In this document: positions 46,972 to 58,805 of the stretch, one piece after another
Layout of the letters: each line of letters begins with the position of its first letter
Numbering within the stretch: position 1 is the first letter of the stretch
NCBI GenBank assembly: GCA_007026445.1
Contig: VDMD01000069.1
Location: 1 to 64,000 of the forward strand
Direction: 5' to 3'
Origin: Schizophyllum amplum
Taxonomy: Eukaryota; Basidiomycota; Agaricomycetes; Agaricales; Schizophyllaceae
DNA: 64,000 nt
Notes under the pieces: generated by a model
Seen by the model: the letters and a program-made list of their open reading frames with translations, nothing else
The model's database searches: none
What the model was told of the DNA's origin: nothing
Position numbers and translations under genes: made by a program

Positions 46972-47892
46972 ATGACGATGACCAGTGACATCCGATGCAA
47001 GGCCGAACCCGGTTTTGACGAGAACCCAGTGCCCGTCTTACCCACCGATGCTAACATGATCTTGGGCAACTGCAATAGCGCTGGGTCTCTCGATGCATAT
47101 GGTGCAGCTGGCGTCCCCAAGTATGTCGTCCGATTGCTCCCGCAACCTTGGCTGACTGTACTCGGTGATGCAGAGCGCGTTATCATCCTGAGCGCGAGCA
47201 CAGATCTCTCACAGCGGCCCTAGGCGGCGATGGATCTCATATGGGTGCGTTACCGCTTGACATTGACAGCTGATAGTCATTTGCTCAACGCCGGGGTTTT
47301 CTTGTAGATGCAGACATTCAGATATATGCGAGGGCTCCGTTTATGCCCGTGAGAGACCCGCTCTCGCCGGAAATGAACACTTCTCCCCACACCTTTACAT
47401 GCCGCCCCGGGTTGCTCGGATTTCCTATGACAACCCATCGGCGAGGAGGCGGATCACAGACTTCGCTTGCGCCCGACAGGACTAACAGGATTAGGGATGC
47501 CGCCATGGTCAATCTGCGCTATCACGTTGGCGGTTCACCGGCGCAGGCAGCCGCAATCCGCCAGCGTCGCGCTGATGAGCCCAAATACGTTTGTCGCCTG
47601 TGCGACAGGTCATGTGTTCGTGCGTCCAATCTTCGTGGTATGCCTCCACTACATTCCTGCGATGATTCAGACTTTCCTGACCATTTTTCCAGAGCATGAG
47701 CAACGTCACGAGAACCTCAGGACATATCCGTGTCACGAGGACGGCTGTGACCTAAGCTTCAACACGAAGGGAGATGTTCGCAGCCACCACAAGAAGGTTC
47801 ACGCCCGAAGCCAGAAGAGCGCCGCAGAGGTACGATGCCACATGAACTGTATATCGGTGATGTTCCTAATCTCAAGCACGCAGTCTCCTTAA
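46972..47892 (+). CDS. Two-finger C2H2 zinc-finger protein I
   Basis: About 231 residues from five exons: 46972-47120, 47174-47244, 47308-47637, 47693-47829, 47884-47892. The exon sizes 71, 137 and 9 are identical to those of gene F. The pre-finger region is HVGGSPAQAAAIRQRRADEPK. Finger 1 is CRLCDRSCVRASNLRG plus EHEQRH; the usual aromatic residue after the Cys pair is Cys (RSCV), also seen in gene L. Finger 2 is CHEDGCDLSFNTKGDVRSHHKKVH. The last exon codes only Ser-Pro. The weakened finger core may alter DNA binding (inference). The first exon is Asp/Pro/Asn-rich. Confidence 0.85.
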
Positions 47893-49174
47893 GAAGCGGC
47901 GGATGCAACCATTCACAATGCACGGCCTTGTATGTATATGCTTGTCCTCGCGGCGCATGCACAGAACAATCAACTTCGCCTCTAGGACCTGTATAGGATT
48001 CCGGCCTTTCGCCGGTGCCCTCCAAGACCATATCTATACGCCATCGATGGTCATGGCTCACATGTATCTTCCATCGTCACCGAGGAGAAGACGCTGATCG
48101 TGTCTTTAAGCCCTTGTCCGTACTGTACACTACGCCACCTATTGCCTCCAGTTCTCTCGAACAAGACTGCGTTAGCGGCTCGCGTCTTTCATCTTCTTCT
48201 ACCATTCAATATCAGCTCGAGCAGTAAGTACTCTGCACGCCGATCAGCTCGTGCGCGGCGTAGCCGGTGGCATTGGATCACTCGGACGATCCATCTGACT
48301 CTTTCTCTCAAGCCATTTAATCCAGTCGGATGACCAAGCTCCCTGGCGCCGTGTTGACAATACTCTGGCGTCGTGGCTAGCCAGTGCCACATGCGCGAAG
48401 GCTGGCAATTTAGTTCAAACACTCCCTCGGAGTCCCAATCAAACAGTGCCGACTCGGCGCTCGCGGAACGCCCGGGCACGCGGGCGCGTATACTGTGAAC
48501 GTCGCGACAATCCGCTTATCACTGAAGGATTCTACCGAGCTCTAGCGTACATGAATGGGCCTTGAGAGCGGCGCTGGGATCTGACCAGTGCACGGTACTG
48601 CCGAGTCCAAATTACGAGCGTCCGCGAGCCGCACGTGTTCAACGTTCAGGCTCTAGGCAAACAACTACAAGCTCCAAGTACTTGTAAGCGCCCACCGAGA
48701 GCCCAGCGCGGCTGACCACGAATCTCGATTACCTCATCCAAATGGGACCGCCAACCATTGTGCTGTACGTCTATAGATACTCGTCGTGGGACACGGACTA
48801 TTCAGGTAGGTTCAAATTTAGCCGTCCCACAATTGAGAATGCATATGCCATTCATTGTGGGTCGTCCGTCGAGCGTTCGAGCGTGAGAAGCGTATGTTCC
48901 ACGCGCACATCCAGGCAGACCTGCGACGTGGAACAAGATGATATGTTGTTCCAAGGACTGGTGCATCCAGAAAATATCGGCTGTTGGCATTGCTCGGGAC
49001 GCGTAAGGTCAGTCATGGGCTCGCGGTTGTGCGGGACTCGGCGACTGATGTCTTCGCTTTAGAGAGAGCGCCGATGCATAGAGCTCATAGTACTGGTCGA
49101 TCCGCGCCGGGATCTGCGCCCGCCGGTTTTGAGCCCTTGTTGCCCAGCCTGTGATGACGTCCGCGATGCATGCA
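47893..49174. other. Intergenic stretch, no supported gene
   Basis: Short frames on both strands without support. It separates gene I from the second Goodbye gene. Confidence 0.45.
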
Positions 49175-49230
49175 GACCGTCGCGAGCCCTGGCCAACGGT
49201 CGCGAAGCTGTATTCGCTTGGTTTATATAA
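49175..49230 (+). promoter_or_regulatory. Promoter of Goodbye gene 2
   Basis: GACCGTCGCGAG at 49175 and ACGGTCGCGAAG near 49196 are split or reversed variants of the GACCGCGAG box. A strong TATATAA (49224-49230) lies 98 bp before the ATG at 49328. Confidence 0.45.
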
Positions 49231-49327
49231 GGCGAGCTTCATCATCTTATCTTTCAGTCCTCACATCCACCCGAACTGCCATTGTACTACCAGTGGCCTT
49301 ACGAGACTTGCCATCAAACTCAAGTTC

Positions 49328-51231
49328 ATGACGAACCTGCACCATGATCAACCTCACGTGCCTTCTCATGACGACTCCCATGCCGAAAGGTCTACCCTTG
49401 CCCCTCGTTCCTACGTTGTGTCGACTACAGACTCGATGTGCGTACTCAGCTGTGGCTTGCTTTTGCTTGTAACAGAGGAGCTGTGACAGTCTCGTGCCCG
49501 ACCAGACAGTCGCAGGATGCGCTGGGTATGTTGTCCCGTGCTTGACTTTGTACCTAATTTGATGATTCCTGCAGAGAGTATCATTCGGCCTCCTCGCATC
49601 CCACGTCGGCTGCCTCGTCCGCGTCATCGGATACCGCATCAGCTCGAACCCAGCATTCTGCGCCGATTGACCCTCTCGCCGACCTCTGGAAGGAGGCTAT
49701 CGAGAGATACGAGCACAATACGGGCGTCAAGCTCATACCTTCACGCGACGTGTCATTCGACTCGACGAACGCTGTTCTCGGGTACATCCAGCATCACGAA
49801 GCCGATTTCAAGAAGTACCGCGCAGACGGACCGCAGAAGTTGCGCTCCATCATCAAGCCGATTGCCGCGACCGTGCAGACCCTCTGCGGCGTGGTCGGAG
49901 AGGCGGTTTCCATGGTATGTTCTCAGACGAGGACATCATGCAGTGAGGCTGATTTACGCCCGGCAGGTCTGCTCCCCCGCCGAGGCAATATTTACGGCTC
50001 TCAACGTCGTCATACAGGTGAGCGAGCATGGGGGGACCATTAAGAGGGACCTAATAATGCGTGTTTACCACTCTCCCCTGCGTTCGTCTTCGCGGCCTTT
50101 CATACTCGCCTGCTCTTGGCTTCTTTTATATGTCCTCTTTTCGATACAAGTTGACATCTTCTAAGGCATCAAGGCAGGTCACCGATGACTTCGACGCCGT
50201 CGCGGACGCATTCGACACCATGGAACATCATCTGCGTATGGTCGGCTCCATTGCCACTGCTGGTGATATGCATGAGGCCGTGCGCGAGGCGTCCGTGAAG
50301 CTACTCGCGCAACTTCTGGTCGTTCTTGGAACGGTCACGAACCTCCAGAAGCACAATCGTCTCCGTGAGTTTTTCTTGAGAGGCTCTTGATGCCTACGCT
50401 GACCTCTGGGTCGCAGAACTATGGTGGAAGAAGGTTCAGCAATCGAAGAAGGTCTCCTCGGCGTTGGATGAACTAGGCCGGCTGGCGACAAACCACCACC
50501 AGACAGTATCGGTCGTGACGCTCAGCAGCGTCGTCAACGCGGTGGACATGCTCGTGGAGAGCCGTGACTGTGCGTTAGTAGATCAAAACTTACTGTCGTT
50601 GCTTATGATCGTATCTCAGGGGACAAGAGAGGCCGGGACGAGTCTCAAGCTCGCCACGAGCAGCTTACAAGTCTGTTACTTATGGGTCCTAAGGGCTGCG
50701 CGCTCATCTGTCGATATTCAAGGCCTGCTCGAACATCATACGGCTGCAATAACCGAGCTTCAGAGCACCTTGTTTAGCATGGCTGGAGGGAACCGGGCGA
50801 CGGGTAGGAGTATATTTCTACGAAATGACGAAATCCAGGTTGATCTTCATACAGGAGCAGACTACGCCGACGAGGACTGCCGGCGGCGCAAGCATCCGAA
50901 TCAAACCCCCCATTATCACCCATTTTACGCGCCAGACACGGTCTACAGACCCGTTGCTCTTAGTCGTCGTGCGTCTCTTTGCCCAGACGCGCAGCTTTCG
51001 ACCGTACGTCGACGACGAAGCACGGTTGACTCGCCAAGAGGGTCACTGTGTCTATCCACGGACTCCAACAACGGAACGTACCCAAGGATGACCACGCTTC
51101 ACGGCGCGCGCTTTTCCCCGTCTCAAAGTATGATCACTTATTCTTCCTCAGACGGCCCCTTTTGGTTCGGGAGCCGAGACCTACCGCTTGTACGATGTTC
51201 GACGACAATCATGGAATGTATTCCGATATGA
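49328..51231 (+). CDS. Stand-alone fungal STAND N-terminal Goodbye-domain protein 2
   Basis: About 469 residues from nine exons: 49328-49437, 49478-49525, 49575-49914, 49967-50017, 50166-50364, 50417-50569, 50620-50670, 50723-50803, 50855-51231, all phases consistent. A Ser/His-rich leader precedes the Goodbye domain: PLADLWKEAIERYE, DFKKYRADGP, KPIAATVQTLCGVVGEA, the 17-codon exon VCSPAEAIFTALNVVIQ, AFDTMEHHLRMV, ASVKLLAQLLVVL, LGRLATNHHQTV. A charged helical stretch (DESQARHEQLTS, LLEHHTAAITELQ) and a basic, Ser-rich C-terminus follow. The exact 3' end is uncertain: another splice choice would end at 51290. There is no NTPase or repeat domain. Compared with gene 1, the leader and C-terminus differ while the domain exons match in size, as expected for a fast-evolving adaptor family. 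Confidence 0.8.
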
Positions 51232-53346
51232 CTGCCGACCTCTGGCGTTACCACCAGGAAACGCGCAGACGACCCGGCGCCGTGGCTTGAGGCGTGCGAT
51301 ATGCGCTCTCTCACTCCGCTGGCATGTCACCGGGCGCTGACATGCGAAGCGGCGCGATACTCACCATATCACTCTCTGGACCTGGGGATTATGATACTCG
51401 CTGTTGTAGACCACCGGCAACAAGGCTCTCGCTTCGTATATCTGAGTCATTCACGCCGCTCATGATGTGTTTGGACTTTCTCTTGTATCGTATACATACT
51501 GGAATAACCACATTATAATAATTTTTGACTATACATAACATAGCAAGGCGACACATTGCCCTCCGCGTCCGGTCCATCGGAGGCCCGCCCTTTGTGGTCA
51601 AATTGTGTATTTCCTGCTCACGTTTTGGTTTCACTTGCGGACGAGGGACTTCTACAGCGGAAGGGATGAGGGAAAGCTCCTGCTATTATGTCAAGAAAGT
51701 CTGGCACGTGGCCGAGGGCAATGAATCAGTTAGTACCCAGCGAACGCGAGAATGATCGTGGGAAACAAACCGTTGCTTGCTGCTGTTTGCCGCCCGGAGA
51801 TAATTCAGAATCACGTGTTGCAACGTCGCCCAGTTGAAGTTGAACTTCTTCCTTCGTCTTTCCACTCATCATCTCATGTCCCCTCCGTCCGACATGATAC
51901 TAGCCCTTTCCCCATCGGCCCCTCTCCGATCCTTCTTCTCCGCTCATATCTCTAGCGTTCTCGCCTACGAGGACTAGCAATGTCTCATCGATATGTTCTG
52001 GCTCGACCCTTCAACCGGTGTTCCTCAGCGAGATTGCTGCTCTTCTCACGCGACAAGATCAGTAAAATGCCATCAGCATCGACACGATGCGGACGCTGGA
52101 CGTCCTGGTCTGTTTTTGCGATGAATATCTCTAGGACGCTACGATAGCCGGTATCGAAAAGTACATCCGTTCACTCTCGATATGATCAAGTCGTAGCATG
52201 GTACGTGACACGATGAGCATCAGATTAATCCCGCTCATCTGGCCTTTAGGATACACAGTGACAGGCGCGGCCTAGCAAACGCTGAATTCTAGAGCATCGT
52301 TGGTCGACTGCAAGTCAATGCAAGCGACCGCCCGTTCGCCCTTCTCCTATCCCACACTCTCCCCATCACAATGACCTCTATGCTCAACTTTCCGCTACCC
52401 CGTCCTTCCGATCATTGTCCCCTACCCATAGCTTTCGGGCGAATGACTGACTGGTCAAAAGTTCGACTGGTGGTCGGGGGAGTGCATGTCCGCCGGACTG
52501 GGGAGGGATATGGACGGATCTGGGCAGGTAGACGTATGAAGCTACGGTGGAGCATTGACCAGGTGTTGTCGTATGCGTTGAAGGGGCCGTCGGGATGTCG
52601 ACGAGGATATCGTCGAACTTGCTGAGAGGCGGGTGCTCGAGTACTGAGGGTCGACGGACTCAGCAGCGGCGCACGCAGAACGAACCTCACGCAGATCTCG
52701 CGCTCGAGTAGATTTACCGTCGTGAGTACTTCTCATCAGAGCAGATGGGCGTGTGCTGACATCGGTGTCCCAGGGTCGTCGTACGTAGTGATTATGAATA
52801 CACACTGTTCAATATCTACCGGCAGGTGCTGCGAGCTTGTCCTCATATCCTTGCTCAGAGGTTGGTTGAGATTGGCTGAGCTTCTCCTTCAAAGGAGGTA
52901 AGACTGCAGCACCGTGAGTTATATTGTTTTCGTATATCACTCCTTGAACGTCGATGTTGAAACCCCCTCAGGCGGGGACCGCCGCACTGCCGTTTGTCAT
53001 GACCCACCGTTCCGATTCCGAGTCGAAGCGTAGGCCCCTCGGTACAAGCATTCGAGTGGTGCCGCGAGCGACGGTAACGCGAGCTCCGGCATTCGGAGCC
53101 CATATTCTCTCGGTCATCTCAACTTTCGGAGGTACGCGATGTCGGTCGTGCTATCGTCGTTGTCCGCTCTTCATCTACCCTCGGACAGGTTTCACGCGAG
53201 ACGCGTCTCTCGACTCGCGGGACGTCGGTACGCACGGTTGGACGCGAGCGGCGCTCGTATTGAACGTTGTCGACAAAATTCATGTAGTCGCGGCAAAGCC
53301 CATCCTGCTTGGACGGGCTTCACGACTTTCTCGGGCGTTGTAGAAG
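51232..53346. other. Long intergenic stretch, no supported gene
   Basis: Only short, overlapping frames, the longest about 130 codons and without splice support. A CGCGAG-rich piece near 53060-53240 precedes gene J. Confidence 0.45.
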
Positions 53347-53412
53347 TATAATAGCAACTGGAAATGCTCTCCGCCAAACGACCAACAGCTCGAGCATACC
53401 ACATCCGCCAGT

Positions 53413-54369
53413 ATGAGCTTCGGACATAGGACAGCTTCGCCATTTGGCGGCTTCAATCCTACTCGGGATCGCGCATACGAGCGAATCCTGGACATGGATG
53501 ACGAGGTCGTGTATCCCCGGCCAAATATTGACTCCGGGCAGAGGACAATCAGCTCTGCGTACGTTCATTTCCAGCTCACTTCGGTCTGCGCTGATGGTCC
53601 CAACAACGCAGAACATACGATTCCGAAGGCGTGCACGGACAACAGACAGGTGCGAGGCCTCTTACTCCAATTCTATTGCGCTTGATTATTGTACTTGATA
53701 AAGCGAGAGGTCAGACGTCTGGTGTACATGCACCAAGGCCTCAGGAGTTTCGTGGCGTGCCTCGTCAGCCTCTTGATCCACGCGCGCTTACTCCGCATCC
53801 TGCCTACAATCCGGGCATTCACACGCCGTGGGCCAACACACCTGAGATGCAGGCCATCAACTCCGAGGCGTATGGGCGTTCTACCAGGCGTGAGTCCAGA
53901 GCGTGGCACAGTTCACTGTCTACTCGCTAACTTTCTTGATAGCGCCCTCCAGGCTCGAGCGTGCGACACCTGGCCGTTCAGGGCATGAACGGGGTGGTTT
54001 GGACATGTACCAGCCAAGTTCACGACCGCCAAGCCGGGCACAAGCGTCTCAGGAGGATAACATACCTTACCCCAATTTCCGTCATCGCGTCGGCGAGTCG
54101 AGACTGCGGAGACCAACTGTGGACGAGGAGGAGCGCAAGCACAAATGCTTGCGCTGCGGGGATTCCTTTCGGCGCAAACAGCATCTTGAAGGTACGCGGC
54201 TCGCTCCTCTCAACTCGTTGTTGTACGTCTCTGATTTCAAGCAGATCATGAAGAACGCCACTTAAACAGAAAGCAATACCAATGTGACGTTGTCGGCTGC
54301 CTCGAATGCTTCAACACCAAGGGAGACGTCCGTAGTCACATCAAGAACAAACACGGTATCCATTCCTGA
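53413..54369 (+). CDS. Two-finger C2H2 zinc-finger protein J
   Basis: About 245 residues from five exons: 53413-53558, 53612-53649, 53710-53889, 53943-54191, 54245-54369. A TATAAT box at 53347 is 66 bp before the ATG. The N-terminal region is Pro/Arg/Gly-rich (RPQEFRGVPRQPLDPRALTP). The pre-finger region is HRVGESRLRRPTVDEEER. Finger 1 is CLRCGDSFRRKQHLEG plus DHEERH, with Asp in place of the usual Glu before the His pair. Finger 2 is CDVVGCLECFNTKGDVRSHIKNKH. It ends GIHS. No exact GACCGCGAG box was seen upstream, only CCGCGAGCG-like sequence near 53060. Confidence 0.85.
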
Positions 54370-55082
54370 AAGTGTGTGATCTCGATCCAGCATGTCTTTG
54401 TCTGACGCCAGGAAGCAGGATCGCTCCAGAGTCCCGGGCAGCCGGCTATCACGATCCTTGTACGAGCCAGTCCAAACTATCTATCTGCTTACGTGCTCCG
54501 CTATGCATTACATGCCGTCATGACGGACCCACACCTATACCTCTATCAGCCAGCTATGTAATATGCTGCCATTCTCTCAGACTCAATTATGACCTTCACG
54601 CGGCTATGCCTATTTATCCTGCTACATCGTCCATGCTCAGAACTTCACCTGTGACTCAATCTGTACAGAGAAAATGAGCAATCTTATATTGCTCGCTCAA
54701 CTTGCCGTGTAGATTAAGCAAACGAGCCGTGGCGGAATTCGGCCGATAGAGTCACGTGAAGGGTTTCTGCACAAACACGGCCCATCAGATGAAGACTAGA
54801 ACGGGCTGGCTTACTTCATGATCTTCTTCTTCACCTTGCCTTCACCTCACCCTCGCCATGTCATTGCCTGCATGAGTATCATTTTCGTGCCTCAATTGAG
54901 ACACAATCCTGAATTATTTGCCTGAGGCGTCCGTGAGCATCGTTGATAGCGCACGTTCGCGTCGTGGTCGACGTCCACGGCACCGCAGAATGCAGGTACC
55001 GAGATCCAACGTCATGAGTATGTGCGCCGCCCTCCGAGTCTGATTCGTACTTAGAATCACTCCCAGGTCCTGTGCATGACAC
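54370..55082. other. Intergenic, no gene seen
   Basis: Spacer between genes J and K; only small chance frames. Confidence 0.5.
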
Positions 55083-55352
55083 CTCGCGGTCGCGTAGATC
55101 TTCTAGATTGCTGTGAAAGGTGTTCAGACACGGGCACCTATGAGCACCGGCACCCGGGACAACTAGTGCCGCGAGTTCAAAGACCTTCGAGGGCACGTAA
55201 CTCGGACCTTCGACCGCGAGATGCCTTAATTCCGCGACCGCGAGACCGAGCTATGCCACTGCGAGCGGCTGCGTCATACTTAAACGCAAGCCCGAGAGGC
55301 ACGGTACGCGAAGCACAGGTCACGGATCGTGACTGCTAATGCTAGGTATAAG
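55083..55352 (+). promoter_or_regulatory. Promoter of zinc-finger gene K
   Basis: Two plus-strand boxes (GACCGCGAGAT at 55212, GACCGCGAGAC at 55236, 24 bp apart) and one reversed copy (CTCGCGGTC at 55083-55091). TATAAG at 55347-55352 is 92 bp before the ATG at 55444. The near-25 bp spacing matches the array in front of gene G, its closest paralogue. Confidence 0.65.
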
Positions 55353-55443
55353 ACAATTCCAGGACTCCCTCACTTCACACTGTCCAGCCCACGTACCCAC
55401 TCCTAGCACATTGTTGACGAATTGACGCTATTCTCACTTCAGC

Positions 55444-56593
55444 ATGATGCCCAACCGGCACGAGAGTCCCCTCAGATACGAGAATGATACTCCAGAAGAT
55501 CTACGGAGCACATCCACGGCCAATCTTGGTCATGCTATCTACTACTCAGAAGACTATTCGTTCGTACTCCTACGTCCGTCCTTTGATCAAGATGCTCACG
55601 GACAAATTTTACATTGCAGCCTCGACCTCCGGCAGATGCCGGAAACCTCAAAGGATATCACGTTTGTGGTTCAATATTATCACATCCAATGTTGACTGAC
55701 GACCTTGGCCGCGTAGGGGGCAACAGCGATTCTGGGACGCGTTCACGACACCTACCGCTGAGCGAGACTTGAAGCCGTACTCAGGTATGCATTTTTGCCC
55801 TTTCAGCAGTCGCCACTGATCCCTCGCACTCGCCAGGAGATATGTTAGGGACTCCATCCAATTACTGGTCATGGCCCTGCGATTCAGCTTCTCGCAGCAG
55901 TGCGGCTTGTCCTACGACAAATCGTCGCCCGCTTGAGCCCCATCCCGCCTTCAACGTGGCCATGCAACCACCTGCGGTTTTCTCGCCATGGCCTTCGGCG
56001 CCAGTTGTTGAACCGGGCGGAACCTTGGAGTTCCCTCAGTCAGCTGGCGACGTCTCAGGTGCGCTTCTAATAATGGGGGGCCGAACAATATATTCACTTC
56101 GTCTTATGCGCCCAGAAAGTTCTCATGCCGAGTTTGACGACGCTTACGCCGGACTTGGTAAATCTATCAGCTCTGGGCGCGGCACCGCTTTTCCCGTCAA
56201 CTCTCCTGAAATAGGCTTGGAGTGTCGTATGCAGCCTCGTTCCGCAAGAAGCGACAATGGTGATCCTGCGAATGACTTCCGTCCGCGCGTTGGCTCGGAC
56301 GCACGATCGGCAGCGGCGCGCCACCGTACCTCTCCCGAATCGCGCAGGCACTTCGCATGCAAAGTGAGCGGCTGCGAAGGAAGGACATTCACACGGCTGT
56401 CCACATATCAAGGTGCATCGCTCGTTGTCTTGCACTGTGCTCCTCTCTAATAAATTGTGCAGAGCATCAACTTCGCCATGCGAACCGGCGGACATTCGCA
56501 TGTACGGAAGGTGGATGTCGCTTGAGCTTGAACACCAAGGCGGATTTCAGGCGACACTTGAAGATGATGCACGACAAAACCACTGCATCATGA
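55444..56593 (+). CDS. Two-finger C2H2 zinc-finger protein K (C-x4-C subfamily)
   Basis: About 311 residues from five exons: 55444-55661, 55717-55784, 55837-56058, 56116-56412, 56463-56593. The intron 56059-56115 is inferred from splice sites, since its 57 bp keeps the frame open. Finger 1 is CKVSGCEGRTFTRLSTYQG plus EHQLRH and finger 2 is CTEGGCRLSLNTKADFRRHLKMMH; both match gene G and differ from the ten other members. The pre-finger region is RVGSDARSAAARHRT. The middle has aromatic/Pro/Ser stretches (NYWSWPCDSASRSS; FSPWPSAPVVEPGG). Its promoter shares the closely spaced GACCGCGAG boxes with gene G, so gene and promoter were duplicated together. Confidence 0.85.
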
Positions 56594-57547
56594 GGTGCGT
56601 TGATGGAGCCTCAACATTCTGCTTGCTTATATCGTGGTCTTAGACGGTCAATCGTCATTCATGGCACTACGGTGGACGCCTTCAAGATCCCGGCGCCGGT
56701 CTCCCTGGACATGGACAATATTTTACTGCGCCTCATTAGCTACTTACTTTGGACGCTGTCTAGATTTAATTCAGCCCTAGTATATACCGCGAGTCTCAGC
56801 CAATGGCAAGCGAGCTGCGAATGAAGTTGGACGACCGTCGAACATCAAAGTTCAACATCAACGTCGTAACGTGACGTAACGTGACCGCGTGAGCTGCGGT
56901 GCGACTTTTGATCCGTCCGAGCCGCCTTCGTGCTCGTCAGTTCAGCGTCAGTTGCTTTTCTTAATTCCTATGTCATTCTTATCCACGACCACTGTAGTCG
57001 CATGCTCCGAGGGTACAATGCCGCAGCTCACATCTCGGGCTCAGAGAGAAATGAATACTGACTGATTGACGAGTCTGACGCGCCGTGAACATCGGCACGA
57101 GTAGCCGTTGTTCGAGCTGCAACAGCATTGTCTTCCAGGTTCCCCGGGGCGCTCGCGACATGCTACTGACTTACTCCATCTACTGAACCATCCTCCTTTA
57201 CTTCTCGGGGATCACGGCGCGCCCTTAGAGCATCGGGAACATATCATTGTCGCGACTATCGTACCGCTGACAGCCGCAAGTTCTTACTATGTGAGTCCTC
57301 GCGTACAGCGTCTGATCCCTTCCGCCGCGACTTACATCTCCACAGAGTCGGATATCGTCCTTTGATCGGCCGGGTCTGAACTCGCGCTGTCCGGGAGGAA
57401 CATGTCGGCCGCCCTACCCTCACGCGTCATCTGACATGGCTTTTCATTTGTCAGTGTTCTTCCGCGCGTGCGTGTCGTCGTTTAAGAGCCTCATCGACCA
57501 CTGAGAAGAATCTCCGGCGACTCGCGTACTCTCGGTGCACTGGTCGC
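56594..57547. other. Intergenic stretch, no supported gene
   Basis: Short frames only; a repeated GTAACGTGAC step near 56865-56885. Nothing else seen. Confidence 0.45.
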
Positions 57548-57676
57548 AACCGCGAGGAATCGTGTACCCAGCGTCCTCCGGTCGCGTCAAGTGTACGCGA
57601 ACATAACCGTGCTTCATGGGGTACGGGACTCACAACGTGCAGCCGCGACACCCCCATGATATAAGCTATGTATAAG
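57548..57676 (+). promoter_or_regulatory. Promoter of zinc-finger gene L
   Basis: AACCGCGAG at 57548-57556 (one mismatch to GACCGCGAG) and CGGTCGCG near 57577. Two TATAAG boxes follow at 57660 and 57671, the second 50 bp before the ATG. Confidence 0.5.
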
Positions 57677-57725
57677 AACGGTGAGCCGACGTCCTTTTCC
57701 TCCTCATTCCAAGTTTGATATCGAT

Positions 57726-58805
57726 ATGGCGACGATTGACGACTGGTCATACAGCTTCTGCAACGACCTCGGCGAGGACGGCGTGCCCAGCCTTGACTCC
57801 AACTCCGGGATCGTCACAGACAATATTGACATGATGCTCCTTGACTTCGATGCCCGCTTGGGAGGCGAGGGCATGGCTGCTGCGTACGCGGTTTGATACA
57901 CCGTCGAGGTTTGCTGATAAACCCGTTGTTACAGGACGCATGATCATGCATTGAGCACGAACGTACCACAGACTGTTGCTCAAGATGGCGCTGAACTCTC
58001 GCTCGGTGCGTCAGTTGATCTGTGACTAGCCAATACTCATCGCTGCTTTTCTGTAGATGAGAACATGCAAACATTTCCGGGGTGGTCCCAGAACGTTGCA
58101 TCCACGTTGAATGGTACCAACAAACCTATGGACAGCTTCTCTTCCGCCTTGGACGCGGGGACGCAGTCAGCTGCGGACTTCACGGACTGGTCGCAGATCT
58201 TCGAAGCACCCGAAGATACGATGAACATATTTGGGGAGATCCATCTAGGTGCGTGTACGGTGTACTTATCTGAGACGACTACATATGCTTACTTTATTCT
58301 CAAATAACTTCAGACGCGCATCCGGACATCGGCTCCCTTGCGTCTGCGATGAACGATCACTTACTGGACATGTCAGCGGACAGCAAGGATGCATATTGCC
58401 TGTTCCCGCCAACAATATGCCCCCAAGCCGAGACGCAACCGCCTTTCACGCTGGACGAGGCGGATACGACTACTGATCCTCCGAGTCCTGTAGCCCACGC
58501 CCGCACACGGGTAGGCGGTACATCTGCACAGATCAAAGCACTTGACAAGCGCCGTACCAAGAAAGCCAAGTACGTTTGCGAGGAGTGTGGTGTAGCATGC
58601 ACGCGCGCATACAATCTACGTGGTGTGCCGCTCGTCTCTGGAATCTTCGCGCTTTTCTGACCTTCACGTAGAGCATCTGGAGCGTCATGCGGACCGGAAG
58701 CAGTACCATTGCGAGATGAACGGCTGCAGTTTGTCCTTTAACACCAAGGGTGATCGTCGTAGCCATCAGAGACATGCGCATGCTAAGCGCTGTGGCCCTG
58801 CTTGA
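57726..58805 (+). CDS. Two-finger C2H2 zinc-finger protein L
   Basis: About 287 residues from five exons: 57726-57883, 57935-58005, 58057-58248, 58314-58622, 58672-58805. Exon 2 is 71 bp, as in genes F and I. The N-terminal two-thirds is strongly acidic with aromatic residues (IDDWSYSFCNDLGEDG, FTDWSQIFEAPEDTMN), a good candidate activation region (inference). The pre-finger region is RVGGTSAQIKALDKRRTKKAK. Finger 1 is CEECGVACTRAYNLRG plus EHLERH; as in gene I, Cys replaces the usual aromatic residue. Finger 2 is CEMNGCSLSFNTKGDRRSHQRHAH. It ends AKRCGPA. It lies next to the third Goodbye gene. Confidence 0.85.
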
